The notes under the pieces were generated by a model. That model made no database searches. It was given only the letters and a program-made list of their open reading frames with translations, and was not told the DNA's origin. Source: Rhodoferax sp963750815 (GTDB lineage: Bacteria; Pseudomonadota; Gammaproteobacteria; Burkholderiales; Burkholderiaceae_C). Taken from it: 64,000 bases of DNA. The position numbers and the translations under genes were made by a program. Shown piece after piece: positions 27,494 through 35,950 of the stretch. Numbering within the stretch: position 1 is the stretch's first letter; every line of letters begins with the position of its first letter. Location of the stretch: assembly GCA_963750815.1 (NCBI GenBank), contig CAVVRS010000002.1, positions 2,790,001 to 2,854,000 of the forward strand, written 5' to 3'.

Positions 27494-28342
27494 TCAAGTC
27501 CACAGCACGCTGCGCATCGAGATCGATGCCGCCTGAAAACTGCTGTTAAAGAACTCTGGTTTCTCATTGACATCGACCGCGCCGGCGGTATAAAGCAGGG
27601 GCAGGAAATGCTCGTGCGTAGGATGCGCCTGTTGCGCCGCCGGTCCAAGCTCCTGGAAATCCTGCAAGGCAGAAAAATTTCCCTGCTCCAGATAGCCGGC
27701 AATGGTTTGGTCGAATTCACGCGCCCAGTCGTAGGCCTGATTTGATGCAGCCCCCATCTGGACAGCGCGCAGGTTGTGCACGAAATTGCCGCTGCCCACG
27801 ATCAAAACCCCGCGCTCCCGCAAGCCCTTGAGTTGCCGGCCCAGCGCAAAGTGCTCGGCGGCCGGGCGACTGTAATCCATGCTGAGTTGAATGACCGGTA
27901 TGTCGGCCTGCGCAAACATCGGCTTGAGGACGGCCCAGGCGCCGTGATCAAGACCCCATTCCTGCAAATCCAGTGACAGCGGCCGGGCGCTACCGGGCTG
28001 GCGCAGGATTTCACTGATTTCCCGTGCTGCCTGGGCAAAGCCCGGTGCCGGATACTGCTGATCAAACAGTGCCTGGGGAAACCCGCCAAAATCATGAATT
28101 GTTTTTGGATGGGCCATGCCGGTCAACCACCAGCCCTGGGTCAGCCAGTGGGCCGAAATGCACAGAATGAGTTGCGGTTTGGGCCACTTGACGCCGAATT
28201 GGGCTCCCAGAGTCTGCCAGCTACGACGGTACTCGTTATCCTCGATCGCGTTCATCGGGCTGCCATGCCCCAGAAAAAGCACCGGCATTCTGACCGACTT
28301 TTGCAGGGATTCAAGCCCGTCAAAGGCATTGGGGTTTGGCAT
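27494..28342 (-). CDS. ygiD: class III extradiol dioxygenase, YgiD/4,5-DOPA type
   Basis: A 282-residue LigB-fold ring-cleavage dioxygenase. Metal-binding histidines are expected in LGHGSPMN and ISAHWLTQG; GSGNFVHNLR and the SMDYSRPAAEHFALG block also match YgiD. The start at 28342 gives an 18-residue leader similar to that of E. coli YgiD; ATG 28288 is an alternative. It acts on catechol-type substrates in the cytoplasm. Its physiological substrate here is unknown. Confidence 0.9.
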   Translation of the reverse strand: MPNPNAFDGLESLQKSVRMPVLFLGHGSPMNAIEDNEYRRSWQTLGAQFGVKWPKPQLILCISAHWLTQGWWLTGMAHPKTIHDFGGFPQALFDQQYPAPGFAQAAREISEILRQPGSARPLSLDLQEWGLDHGAWAVLKPMFAQADIPVIQLSMDYSRPAAEHFALGRQLKGLRERGVLIVGSGNFVHNLRAVQMGAASNQAYDWAREFDQTIAGYLEQGNFSALQDFQELGPAAQQAHPTHEHFLPLLYTAGAVDVNEKPEFFNSSFQAASISMRSVLWT

Positions 28343-28487
28343 GGGGTTGTTCCGGGTTTCAATGGCATCACAATATCAGCATTTAACCCGGCATGTTTCA
28401 GGGGTTTTGATGACGGTCTTGCAAAAACCTGACAGCGATCTGTGAATATTGGTGTTAGCACTCAAACGCAAAGCCGGTCAGAACTGT

Positions 28488-28502
28488 TATATTGCACTGC
28501 AA
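28488..28502 (+). promoter_or_regulatory. putative -10 box and PhaR-like palindrome upstream of phaZ
   Basis: TATATT at 28488-28493 runs into the palindrome TTGCA-C-TGCAA (28492-28502), 23 bp before the phaZ start. TGC-N3-GCA palindromes are the type of site bound by the PHA repressor PhaR. A good -35 is not obvious. The assignment is inference from position and symmetry. Confidence 0.4.
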
Positions 28503-28525
28503 CATTTCCAGAAAGTGAATTCACC

Positions 28526-29899
28526 GTGCTCTACCAACTCTACGAAACCCAACGTTCCCTGATGGAGCCCCTGACCGACTTGGCCCAGTCGGCTGCCAAG
28601 GTCTATGGCAACCCGTTGTCGCTAGTGGGTCAAAGCCCTTTTGCGCAGCGCATATCGGCCGGCTACGACTTGATACATCGCCTGGGCAAGGACTACATCA
28701 AGCCGGAATTCGGGTTGCGCACGGTTGATGTTGATGGTGTCGAGGTTGCCATCCATGAGCGCGTTGAAATCAACAAGCCGTTTTGTGAATTACGCCGTTT
28801 CAAACGCTTCACCGACGATTCCGCGACACTGGAAAAACTCAAGAACCAGCCAGCCGTCCTGATCGTGGCACCACTGTCGGGTCATTACGCGACGCTCTTG
28901 CGCGATACCGTCAAAACCATGCTGAAAGACCACAAGGTCTACATTACCGACTGGAAAAATGCGCGCCTGATTCCCCTGTCAGAGGGAGAATTCCATCTGG
29001 ATGACTATGTCAACTATGTTCAGGAGTTCATCCGCCACCTGCAGGGGCGTTACGGCAATTGCCATGTCATGAGCGTATGCCAGCCCACTGTTCCGGTACT
29101 GGCGGCGGTTTCGCTGATGGCCAGCCGGGGCGAGGTCACGCCCTTGAGCATGACCATGATGGGTGGCCCGATTGACGCCCGAAAATCACCCACTGCCGTC
29201 AACAACCTGGCCATGAGCAAAAGTCACGACTGGTTTGAAAACAACGTGATCTACCGCGTTCCCAGCAATTTCGCCGGTGCCGGGCGCCGTGTTTACCCCG
29301 GTTTTCTGCAACATTCAGGGTTTGTTGCAATGAACCCCAGCAACCACGCCAAGAGCCATTACGACTACTTCAAGGACCTGATCAAGGGCGACGACGCGAG
29401 CACCGAGGCGCACCGCAAGTTTTACGACGAATACAACGCCGTGCTGGACATGGACGCCGACTATTATCTCGACACGATCCGCGTCGTGTTTCAGGAGTTC
29501 AGTCTGGTCAGCGGCACCTGGGATGTCAGGGGTGTCGATGGAAAGATTGAGCGGGTGCGGCCGCAGGATATCCGCAACACGGCATTGTTCTCCGTGGAAG
29601 GCGAGCTTGACGACATTTCGGGCTCCGGCCAGACGGAAGCAGTTCACGGCATTTGCAGCGGCGTTGTGGCGTCAGAGCAAAAGCATCTCGAAGTACAGGG
29701 CGCCGGTCACTATGGCATTTTCAGCGGGCGACGCTGGCGTGACGTGGTCTACCCGCAGGTCAAGTCATTCATCCTCAGCCACCAGCCCGCGGCGGAACCG
29801 GTGGTAACCAAAACTTCCAGTAAAAAACAGGTTGCAGCCACCGCAAAACGTGCGCGGACAGCTACTAAATCAGTAGCAAAGAAAGCTGTCAAAAAATAG
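28526..29899 (+). CDS. phaZ: intracellular polyhydroxybutyrate depolymerase
   Basis: A 457-residue PhaZ1-type depolymerase that degrades native PHB granules inside the cell. The start is GTG 28526, giving the family N-terminus (V/M)LYQLYETQRSLMEPL; the frame is open upstream to 28442 but that part is not conserved. The nucleophile is the unusual Cys185 in SVCQPT, typical of PhaZ1; the catalytic His is in GAGHYGIFSG near 393. The C-terminal 30 residues are Lys/Ala/Thr-rich, and half of that tail is encoded by an interspersed repeat (29830-29877). The ferredoxin gene follows after two bases. Confidence 0.93.
   Translation: MLYQLYETQRSLMEPLTDLAQSAAKVYGNPLSLVGQSPFAQRISAGYDLIHRLGKDYIKPEFGLRTVDVDGVEVAIHERVEINKPFCELRRFKRFTDDSATLEKLKNQPAVLIVAPLSGHYATLLRDTVKTMLKDHKVYITDWKNARLIPLSEGEFHLDDYVNYVQEFIRHLQGRYGNCHVMSVCQPTVPVLAAVSLMASRGEVTPLSMTMMGGPIDARKSPTAVNNLAMSKSHDWFENNVIYRVPSNFAGAGRRVYPGFLQHSGFVAMNPSNHAKSHYDYFKDLIKGDDASTEAHRKFYDEYNAVLDMDADYYLDTIRVVFQEFSLVSGTWDVRGVDGKIERVRPQDIRNTALFSVEGELDDISGSGQTEAVHGICSGVVASEQKHLEVQGAGHYGIFSGRRWRDVVYPQVKSFILSHQPAAEPVVTKTSSKKQVAATAKRARTATKSVAKKAVKK
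29830..29877 (-). repeat. interspersed repeat, copy inside phaZ 3' end
   Basis: Read on the minus strand it has the head GCTAC-N7-GTAGC, then TGTCCGCGC and a tail ending GGCTGCAACC, 48 bp in all. It encodes, in the phaZ frame, a VAATAKRARTATKSVA peptide in the basic tail. Confidence 0.78.
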
Positions 29900-29901
29900 T
29901 C

Positions 29902-30564
29902 ATGGCAACGCTGGCCGAGCGGGTGCTGGCGCTGTTGCCGCAAACACAGTGCACACGCTGCGGCTATCCCGACTGCGCCGCCTACGCGCAAGCTGTTGCC
30001 GCCGGACAGGCGGGTATCAACCAGTGCCCACCTGGCGGTACCCAGGGTATCGAGTGGCTGGCGGCTGTGACTGGTCAACCTCCGGTGGCGTTGAATCCGC
30101 ACCATGGAGTCGAGGCTCCGCGCCGCGTCGTCTTCATTGACGAGGACTGGTGTATCGGCTGCACCCTTTGCATCAAGGCCTGCCCGACGGATGCGATCAT
30201 GGGCAGCAACAAACTGATGCATACCGTGATCGAAGCCTATTGCACCGGCTGCGAATTGTGTCTTCCGGTCTGCCCGGTCGATTGCATCAAGCTTGAAAAT
30301 GTCAGCGGCGTGGCCACCGGCTGGGCGGCATGGTCGCCAGAGCAGGCTGACACAGCCCGCAGTCGCTACGAGTTACATGGTTTGCGGCGCGAACGTGAGG
30401 GACACGAGAATGCACGACGGCTGGAACAGAAAGCCCTGCTCAAGCTGGCCAACCTGGCCCATCATTCGCAGCACACAGACCCGGCGGTACTCGACCGCAA
30501 GCGTGCCGTGATAGAAGCTGCGCTGGCCCGCGCCCGCGCCAAGCATGACTCAGGAAAAAACTGA
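29902..30564 (+). CDS. RnfB-like ferredoxin protein
   Basis: A 220-residue iron-sulfur protein related to RnfB/RsxB. The N-terminal four-cysteine motif (CTRCGYPDC...QCPPGG) is followed by two 4Fe-4S ferredoxin motifs, CIGCTLCIKACP and CTGCELCLPVCP; the C-terminal third is charged and helical. It lacks the hydrophobic N-terminal anchor of true RnfB, so it may be soluble. No other rnf genes are nearby; the ferredoxin-dependent korCAB operon 1.2 kb away is a possible partner (inference). Confidence 0.88.
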   Translation: MATLAERVLALLPQTQCTRCGYPDCAAYAQAVAAGQAGINQCPPGGTQGIEWLAAVTGQPPVALNPHHGVEAPRRVVFIDEDWCIGCTLCIKACPTDAIMGSNKLMHTVIEAYCTGCELCLPVCPVDCIKLENVSGVATGWAAWSPEQADTARSRYELHGLRREREGHENARRLEQKALLKLANLAHHSQHTDPAVLDRKRAVIEAALARARAKHDSGKN

Positions 30565-30567
30565 ATC

Positions 30568-31008
30568 CTAGCCCAGCGCGTCGTTGACCTGGTCATGAAA
30601 CTCCGCCAGACTCACGGCAGCACCAATTTCACGCGGCAGCGCGTCACGCACGGAGAAGACTCCCAATATCTTTCCAGCCGCCGAGACAATCGGTAAATGG
30701 CGAAAGCCACGCTCTATCATGACCAGCACAGCGTCGGACACCAGCATTTCCGGTGCGACGCAATAGGGACTGCGCGTCATCACATCAGCCACCGTGGTTT
30801 TCTCCGGACTGAGCGCTTTGGCCAGCACACGGGTCATCAGGTCACGCTCGGTCAGGATGCCTTGCATAACCCCCGCGCCGTCAATGATCAGAACGCTGCC
30901 GCAGTTGGCCTTGGTCATGACACAAGCGGCTTCCCAGATACTGGCCTGCGGACCCACGTTGATGACATGCTTTTGCGACATGGATTGAAAAACGGTACGT
31001 TCAGGCAT
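30568..31008 (-). CDS. CBS-domain pair protein
   Basis: A 146-residue protein made of two CBS domains (about residues 8-65 and 72-135), a module that binds adenosyl ligands and signals energy state. ATG 31008 is chosen because AGGGG stands 7-8 nt upstream. It converges with the ferredoxin gene and follows korB in the same direction with a 55 bp gap. No enzymatic domain is attached. Confidence 0.9.
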   Translation of the reverse strand: MPERTVFQSMSQKHVINVGPQASIWEAACVMTKANCGSVLIIDGAGVMQGILTERDLMTRVLAKALSPEKTTVADVMTRSPYCVAPEMLVSDAVLVMIERGFRHLPIVSAAGKILGVFSVRDALPREIGAAVSLAEFHDQVNDALG

Positions 31009-31061
31009 GGTACGACCCCTATTTAAAAAGACAGATAATTGCGTTTTCCGGTACCCGGTCG

Positions 31062-31085
31062 GCTCAACGCAGCGACGCGTTGAGC
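31062..31085 (-). terminator. stem-loop at the korB stop codon
   Basis: A perfect 9 bp stem (GCTCAACGC / GCGTTGAGC) with a 6-nt loop spans the korB stop. On the minus strand no T-run follows, so termination would need Rho or the hairpin may stabilise the mRNA 3' end. On the plus strand TTTT follows, but no plus-strand gene precedes it. Confidence 0.4.
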
Positions 31086-32119
31086 TTTTCAAGCACCTTC
31101 GAGCCGGGGCAAAGCTGGGCTGCGCCGAGCATGTTCAGTGGCGTGTCCGTAGTATTGAGCGCGGTGTGCAGGTCAGTGGCCAGCGGGTCGATATACAACA
31201 GACCGGTGACCACTTCACCGCGCGCCTGATGCGTCTGCATGTAGCTCATGGCAGCATAGCGGTCGGTCGCGTCATAGTCCGCATGCAGCTTGCGCAGCCG
31301 CAGCGTCGAGCCGTCATGCTGCTGTACATCCACCACCTCGCCGGGTGCGTAGGCTGTCGTGATCTCACTGCGCGTGGTGATGAAGTCAATCCGGCTGACG
31401 GCGTCGTTATGCTGGCGCACGTAGTCGTAACTCTTGGTACTGCCACCGTGGTTGTTGAATGTCACGCACGGGCTGATGACGTCGATGAAGGCAGCGCCAC
31501 CGTGTGCCATGGCACCCTTGATCAGTGGCACCAGTTGCGCCTTGTCACCGGAGAAGCTGCGCGCCACATATGTCGCCCCCAATTGCAAAGCCAGTGCCAC
31601 CAGATCGACCGGGCTGTCGCTGTTGATAACACCTTTCTTGCTCTTGGAGCCGCGATCTGCGGTGGCCGAAAACTGTCCTTTGGTCAGTCCGTAAACGCCA
31701 TTGTTTTCAACGATATAAGCCATGCGTACACCGCGTCGCATGGCATTGGCGAACTGCCCCAGACCAATGGAAGCCGAGTCACCGTCACCGGAGACCCCGA
31801 GGTACAGCAAATCGCGATTGGCCAGATTGGCGCCGGTCAACGCTGACGGCATGCGGCCGTGCACGGTGTTGAAACCATGTGAGGCACCCAGAAAGTAATC
31901 GGGCGTCTTGGAGCTGCAACCGATACCCGAGAGCTTGGCGACACGGTGCGGCTCGATGTCAAGCTCCCAGCAGGCCTGAATGACCGCTGCCGAAATCGAG
32001 TCGTGGCCACAACCGGCACACAGGGTGGAGATGCGGCCTTCGTAATCACGCCGGGTGTAACCAACCCTGTTGGTCGTCAGCGTCGGGTGATGCAGCCGGG
32101 GTTTTGCGATGTAGGTCAT
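31064..32119 (-). CDS. korB: 2-oxoacid:ferredoxin oxidoreductase, beta (TPP) subunit
   Basis: A 351-residue thiamine-diphosphate subunit. The N-terminal CAGCGHDSI and GIGCSS motifs carry cysteines for a 4Fe-4S cluster, and GDGDSASIGLGQFANAMRRG with ENNGVYGLTKGQ forms the TPP/Mg site. It starts with a four-base overlap with korA. With KorA it would convert 2-oxoglutarate (or another 2-oxoacid) to the CoA thioester while reducing ferredoxin. Confidence 0.92.
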   Translation of the reverse strand: MTYIAKPRLHHPTLTTNRVGYTRRDYEGRISTLCAGCGHDSISAAVIQACWELDIEPHRVAKLSGIGCSSKTPDYFLGASHGFNTVHGRMPSALTGANLANRDLLYLGVSGDGDSASIGLGQFANAMRRGVRMAYIVENNGVYGLTKGQFSATADRGSKSKKGVINSDSPVDLVALALQLGATYVARSFSGDKAQLVPLIKGAMAHGGAAFIDVISPCVTFNNHGGSTKSYDYVRQHNDAVSRIDFITTRSEITTAYAPGEVVDVQQHDGSTLRLRKLHADYDATDRYAAMSYMQTHQARGEVVTGLLYIDPLATDLHTALNTTDTPLNMLGAAQLCPGSKVLEKLNASLR

Positions 32120-33957
32120 GCGAGCTCCTTCTGCTTGGGCAATTTTGCGGCTTCTGGTGCCACACTCTGGCGAATGGCACGGGCAATGAAACGTGCCGTA
32201 ATGGGGGTACCGTCGTAGTGCAAAACCCGTACCAGGCGCGCCGGATCAATATCGAGTTCATTGACCAGCATCGAATGCATCTGGGCATCACGGTTTTGCT
32301 CGACAACAAAAACCTTGTCATGCTCGGCAATGAAACGGTTGACCGACTCCGGGAACGGGAATGCCTGCAGGCGCAGGGCGTCCAGATGCAGGCCTTCAAC
32401 ATCAAGCACGTCAAGCGCCTCACGCATGGCGGGTGCCGTTGAGCCAAAGTAGATCACGCCCCATGGTGTCTTTTGCGAAGCGCTGCGCAGCAGCGGCTGC
32501 GGTACCAGATCGGCGGCGGTTTTGAACTTGCGCAGCAAACGTTCCATGTTGTAGATGTAGTCAGGACCGCGCTCCGAGTAGCGGGCATACGGATCGCGCG
32601 TGGTACCGCGCGTGAAATAGGCCCCTTTGCTGGGATGGGTGCCGGGCAGCGTGCGCCAGGGGATGCCGTCACCGTCAACATCCTTGTAACGGCCAAAGTC
32701 CTTGCCGGATTCAAGCTCGGCTGCGGTCATGACCTTGCCGGTGTCAAACTTTTTCGCGTCGTCCCAGGCAAAGGGTTTGCACAGACGCTGGTTCATCCCG
32801 ATGTCGAGATCGGTCATGACAAAAACGGGCGTCTGCAAGCGGTCCGCCAGATCCAGTGCCGCCGCCGAGTGGGTAAAGCACTCGTGCGGGTCCTGCGGAA
32901 ACAGCAACACGTGCTTGGTGTCGCCGTGCGAGGCATAGGCGCAGGAGATCAGGTCAGCCTGCTGAGTACGTGTCGGCATGCCGGTGGAAGGTCCGCCGCG
33001 CTGCACGTTGACGATGGTCACCGGGATCTCGGCAAAGTACGCCAGCCCGATGAACTCGGTCATGAGCGAAACGCCGGGGCCTGATGTGGCTGTAAACGCT
33101 CGCGCGCCGTTCCAGCCGGCACCGACCACCATGCCGATGGACGCGAGCTCGTCCTCGGCCTGCACGATGGCGAAGTTGTGGCGCCCGGTTACCGGATCGA
33201 TGCGATACTTTTCGCAATACTTCTGGAACGCCTCAGGCACCGAGGTCGACGGGGTAATCGGGTACCAGGCGGCAACCGTCGCACCGCCGTAAATCATGCC
33301 CAGCGCGGCGGCGGAGTTGCCGTCTGTGAAGATCTGGTCGCCCACCTTGTCGGAGCGGCGCACGCGGATTCCCAGGGGCGCGTCCAGGTGTTGCTTGACG
33401 TAATTACGCCCAAGGTGCAGCGCCTGAATGTTGGAATCGAGCAAGCGCTCCTTGCCTTTGTAGGTCTCGGCAAACAGCTTCTCGAAGACTTCGGCCTCGA
33501 CATCGAGCAGCACCGACAGCGCGCCGACGTAAATGATGTTCTTGAACAGCTGGCGCTGACGCGGGTCAGAATACGCGGTGTTGCTGATTTCGGTCAGCGG
33601 TATGCCGATGACGTGCACGTCCTTGCGGAACTTGGACTCGGGGATGGGCCGGGTGCTGTCGTAAAACAGGTAACCGCCAGGCTCGACCTCGGCCAGGTCA
33701 GCGTCCCAGGTCTGCGGGTTCATCGCCACCAGCATGTCCACGCCACCGCGCCGGCCGTGATAGCCTTTTTCGCAGACGCGCGCCTCGTACCAGGTTGGCA
33801 TGCCCTGGATGTTGCTGGGAAATATGTTGCGCGGGCTGACCGGCACACCCATCCGCATGACGGCCTTGGCAAACAGTTCGTTGGCCGAAGCCGATCCGGA
33901 ACCATTGACGTTGGCAAACTTGATTACAAAATCATTAATGGCTTCAATACGCTTCAT
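32116..33957 (-). CDS. korA: 2-oxoacid:ferredoxin oxidoreductase, fused gamma-alpha subunit
   Basis: A 613-residue protein with the gamma (CoA/acceptor) domain first (residues 1-190, GSGSASANELFAKAVMRMG) and the pyrimidine-binding alpha domain after it (WYPITPSTSVPEAF; QAEDELASIGMVVGAGWNGARAFTATSGPG). Start and stop both overlap the flanking genes by four bases (ATGA), so korC, korA and korB are translated as a coupled set. Confidence 0.92.
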   Translation of the reverse strand: MKRIEAINDFVIKFANVNGSGSASANELFAKAVMRMGVPVSPRNIFPSNIQGMPTWYEARVCEKGYHGRRGGVDMLVAMNPQTWDADLAEVEPGGYLFYDSTRPIPESKFRKDVHVIGIPLTEISNTAYSDPRQRQLFKNIIYVGALSVLLDVEAEVFEKLFAETYKGKERLLDSNIQALHLGRNYVKQHLDAPLGIRVRRSDKVGDQIFTDGNSAAALGMIYGGATVAAWYPITPSTSVPEAFQKYCEKYRIDPVTGRHNFAIVQAEDELASIGMVVGAGWNGARAFTATSGPGVSLMTEFIGLAYFAEIPVTIVNVQRGGPSTGMPTRTQQADLISCAYASHGDTKHVLLFPQDPHECFTHSAAALDLADRLQTPVFVMTDLDIGMNQRLCKPFAWDDAKKFDTGKVMTAAELESGKDFGRYKDVDGDGIPWRTLPGTHPSKGAYFTRGTTRDPYARYSERGPDYIYNMERLLRKFKTAADLVPQPLLRSASQKTPWGVIYFGSTAPAMREALDVLDVEGLHLDALRLQAFPFPESVNRFIAEHDKVFVVEQNRDAQMHSMLVNELDIDPARLVRVLHYDGTPITARFIARAIRQSVAPEAAKLPKQKELA

Positions 33958-35786
33958 GCGGCCTCCAGAACACGGTTACCGGTTTTTCTGTCACGACACC
34001 CAGGCCCGGCCTGAGTTGTGTTCAGCAGGAACTTCTGCATGTCCCAGGCGCCGGTGGGGCAGCGCTCGGCACACAGACCGCAGTGCAGGCAGACATCCTC
34101 GTCCTTGACCATCACATGACCGGTCTTGAGTTCGGCCGACACGTAAAGGTCCTGCTCGGCGTGCTTCGCCGGCGCCTTGAGCCGTGTCCGCAGGTCGGCT
34201 TCATCGCCGTTGGTGGTGAAGGTAATGCAATCCATCGGGCAGATGTCAACGCAGGCATCGCATTCAATGCAGGTATCGCGGTTGAACACCGTCTGCACAT
34301 CGCAGTTCAGACAGCGACTGGCCTCCTTGTACGCCGTGGCGGCATCAAAGCCGAGTTCGACTTCAACACGAATACTGGCCAGCGCCTGTTCGGCTTTCGC
34401 CCATGGCACCTTGAACCGGGTGTCATCCGACACATCGTTGTGGTAGCTCCACTCGTGAATACCCATTTTCTGGGACATCAGGTTGGTCAGGGGCGACGGC
34501 CGCACATCGAGCGCTTCGCCGTGCAGGAAGCGGTCAATGGAAACCGCGGCCTCGTGTCCCTGGGCCACCGCCGTAATGATGTTCTTCGGACCAAACGCTG
34601 CGTCGCCCCCGAAGAAGACCTGGGGCACGCTTGACTGAAAGGTGTCCTGACCCAGCACCGGCAGACCCCACTTGTCAAACTCGATGCCGGTGTCGCGCTC
34701 GATCCAGAGAAATGAGTTTTCCTGGCCGACCGCAACCAGCACCGCGTCACACTCAAAAAAGACGTCTGGCGCGCCGGTCGGCACCAGACTGCGCCGGCCC
34801 TTGGCGTCATAGACAGCACTGACCACCTCAAACTTCATACCCAACAGCTTGCCGTCCTTGTGCTCAAAGCTTTTCGGCACGTGGAAGTTGATGATTGGAA
34901 TGCCCTCGTGGACGGCATCTTCCTTCTCCCATGGCGAGGCCTTCATTTCCTCAAAGCCGCTGCGCACAATGACTTTGACGTCTGAACCACCCAGACGGCG
35001 TGCCGAGCGGCAGCAGTCCATCGCGGTATTGCCACCGCCCAGCACGATGACGCGCGAGGGCACGCTGGTGATGTGACCAAACGAAACCGACGCCAGCCAG
35101 TCAATGCCAATGTGAATATGCGCGGCCGCCTCTTTGCGCCCCGGCACCTCAAGATCACGTCCGCGCGGCGCGCCGCAACCGACAAACACCGCGTCATAGC
35201 CCTGCGTCAGGAGGGCTTGCATGGACTCAATGCGCTGACCACTTTTGAACTCAACGCCCAGGTTGAGGATGTAGCCGGTTTCTTCGTCAATCACCGACTC
35301 CGGCAGGCGAAAACGCGGAATCTGCGAGCGGATAAAGCCGCCGGCCTTGGCCTCGCCGTCAAACACCGTCACCTGGTAACCCAGCGGTGTCAGGTCGCGC
35401 GCCACCGTCAGAGAGGCCGGACCGGCACCGACGCACGCAATGCGCTTGCCGTTGGGCGGTGCCACCTTGGGCATGCGCGACGTGACGTCATCCTTGTGAT
35501 CGGCGGCCACCCGTTTCAGGCGGCAAATCGCCACCGGTTCGGGCTTCTCGCCATTGTTTTCCTCAACCCGGCCGCGGCGGCAGGCCGGCTCGCAAGGGCG
35601 GTCGCAAGTGCGGCCAAGAACACCTGGAAACACATTGGACACCCAATTGATCATGTAGGCGTCGCTGTAACGCCCCTGACCTATCAGACGAATGTATTCA
35701 GGAACCGGTGTGTGGGCCGGGCAGGCCCATTGGCAGTCAACAACTTTGTGAAAATAAGCCGGGTCTGCCTGATTGGTAGCGTGCAA
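33954..35786 (-). CDS. korC: GltD-like NAD(P)H flavoprotein with C-terminal ferredoxin domain, KorC type
   Basis: A 610-residue flavin enzyme. The N-terminal cysteine motif (CQWACP, then CDRPCEPACRRG) resembles the glutamate synthase small subunit. An FAD motif follows (CVGAGPASLTVARDL) and then an NAD(P) motif (VLGGGNTAMDCCRSARRLG). The C-terminus has two 4Fe-4S motifs, CIECDACVDICP and CLHCGLCAERCP. It resembles KorC of Thauera aromatica, which couples 2-oxoglutarate:ferredoxin oxidoreductase to NADP. The start is TTG 35786, supported by AGGAG six bases upstream. It is first in korCAB. Confidence 0.87.
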   Translation of the reverse strand: MHATNQADPAYFHKVVDCQWACPAHTPVPEYIRLIGQGRYSDAYMINWVSNVFPGVLGRTCDRPCEPACRRGRVEENNGEKPEPVAICRLKRVAADHKDDVTSRMPKVAPPNGKRIACVGAGPASLTVARDLTPLGYQVTVFDGEAKAGGFIRSQIPRFRLPESVIDEETGYILNLGVEFKSGQRIESMQALLTQGYDAVFVGCGAPRGRDLEVPGRKEAAAHIHIGIDWLASVSFGHITSVPSRVIVLGGGNTAMDCCRSARRLGGSDVKVIVRSGFEEMKASPWEKEDAVHEGIPIINFHVPKSFEHKDGKLLGMKFEVVSAVYDAKGRRSLVPTGAPDVFFECDAVLVAVGQENSFLWIERDTGIEFDKWGLPVLGQDTFQSSVPQVFFGGDAAFGPKNIITAVAQGHEAAVSIDRFLHGEALDVRPSPLTNLMSQKMGIHEWSYHNDVSDDTRFKVPWAKAEQALASIRVEVELGFDAATAYKEASRCLNCDVQTVFNRDTCIECDACVDICPMDCITFTTNGDEADLRTRLKAPAKHAEQDLYVSAELKTGHVMVKDEDVCLHCGLCAERCPTGAWDMQKFLLNTTQAGPGCRDRKTGNRVLEAA

Positions 35787-35905
35787 GTCTGTCTCCTATA
35801 CCCTGGTTGCGCGGCATGCGCGGCTAGGTGAGCTGGGAGTGTACGCTGGCGAGCGTGTAAAACCGGCTGGCAAAGACCCCGCAGCGGTGCGCCTTTGACA
35901 AAATA

Positions 35906-35919
35906 TTGACACAAATCAA
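35906..35919 (-). promoter_or_regulatory. FNR/ANR-type box upstream of korCAB
   Basis: On the minus strand the sequence is TTGAT-TTGT-GTCAA, matching the ANR/FNR pattern TTGAT-N4-RTCAA at every fixed position. It lies about 120 bp upstream of the korC start, in the only gap before that operon. Oxygen-sensitive ferredoxin oxidoreductases are plausible FNR targets. A matching -10 at the ideal distance is not clear. Confidence 0.5.
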
Positions 35920-35950
35920 ACAGCTGACGCTGGGAAAACCGGACCGGTTT

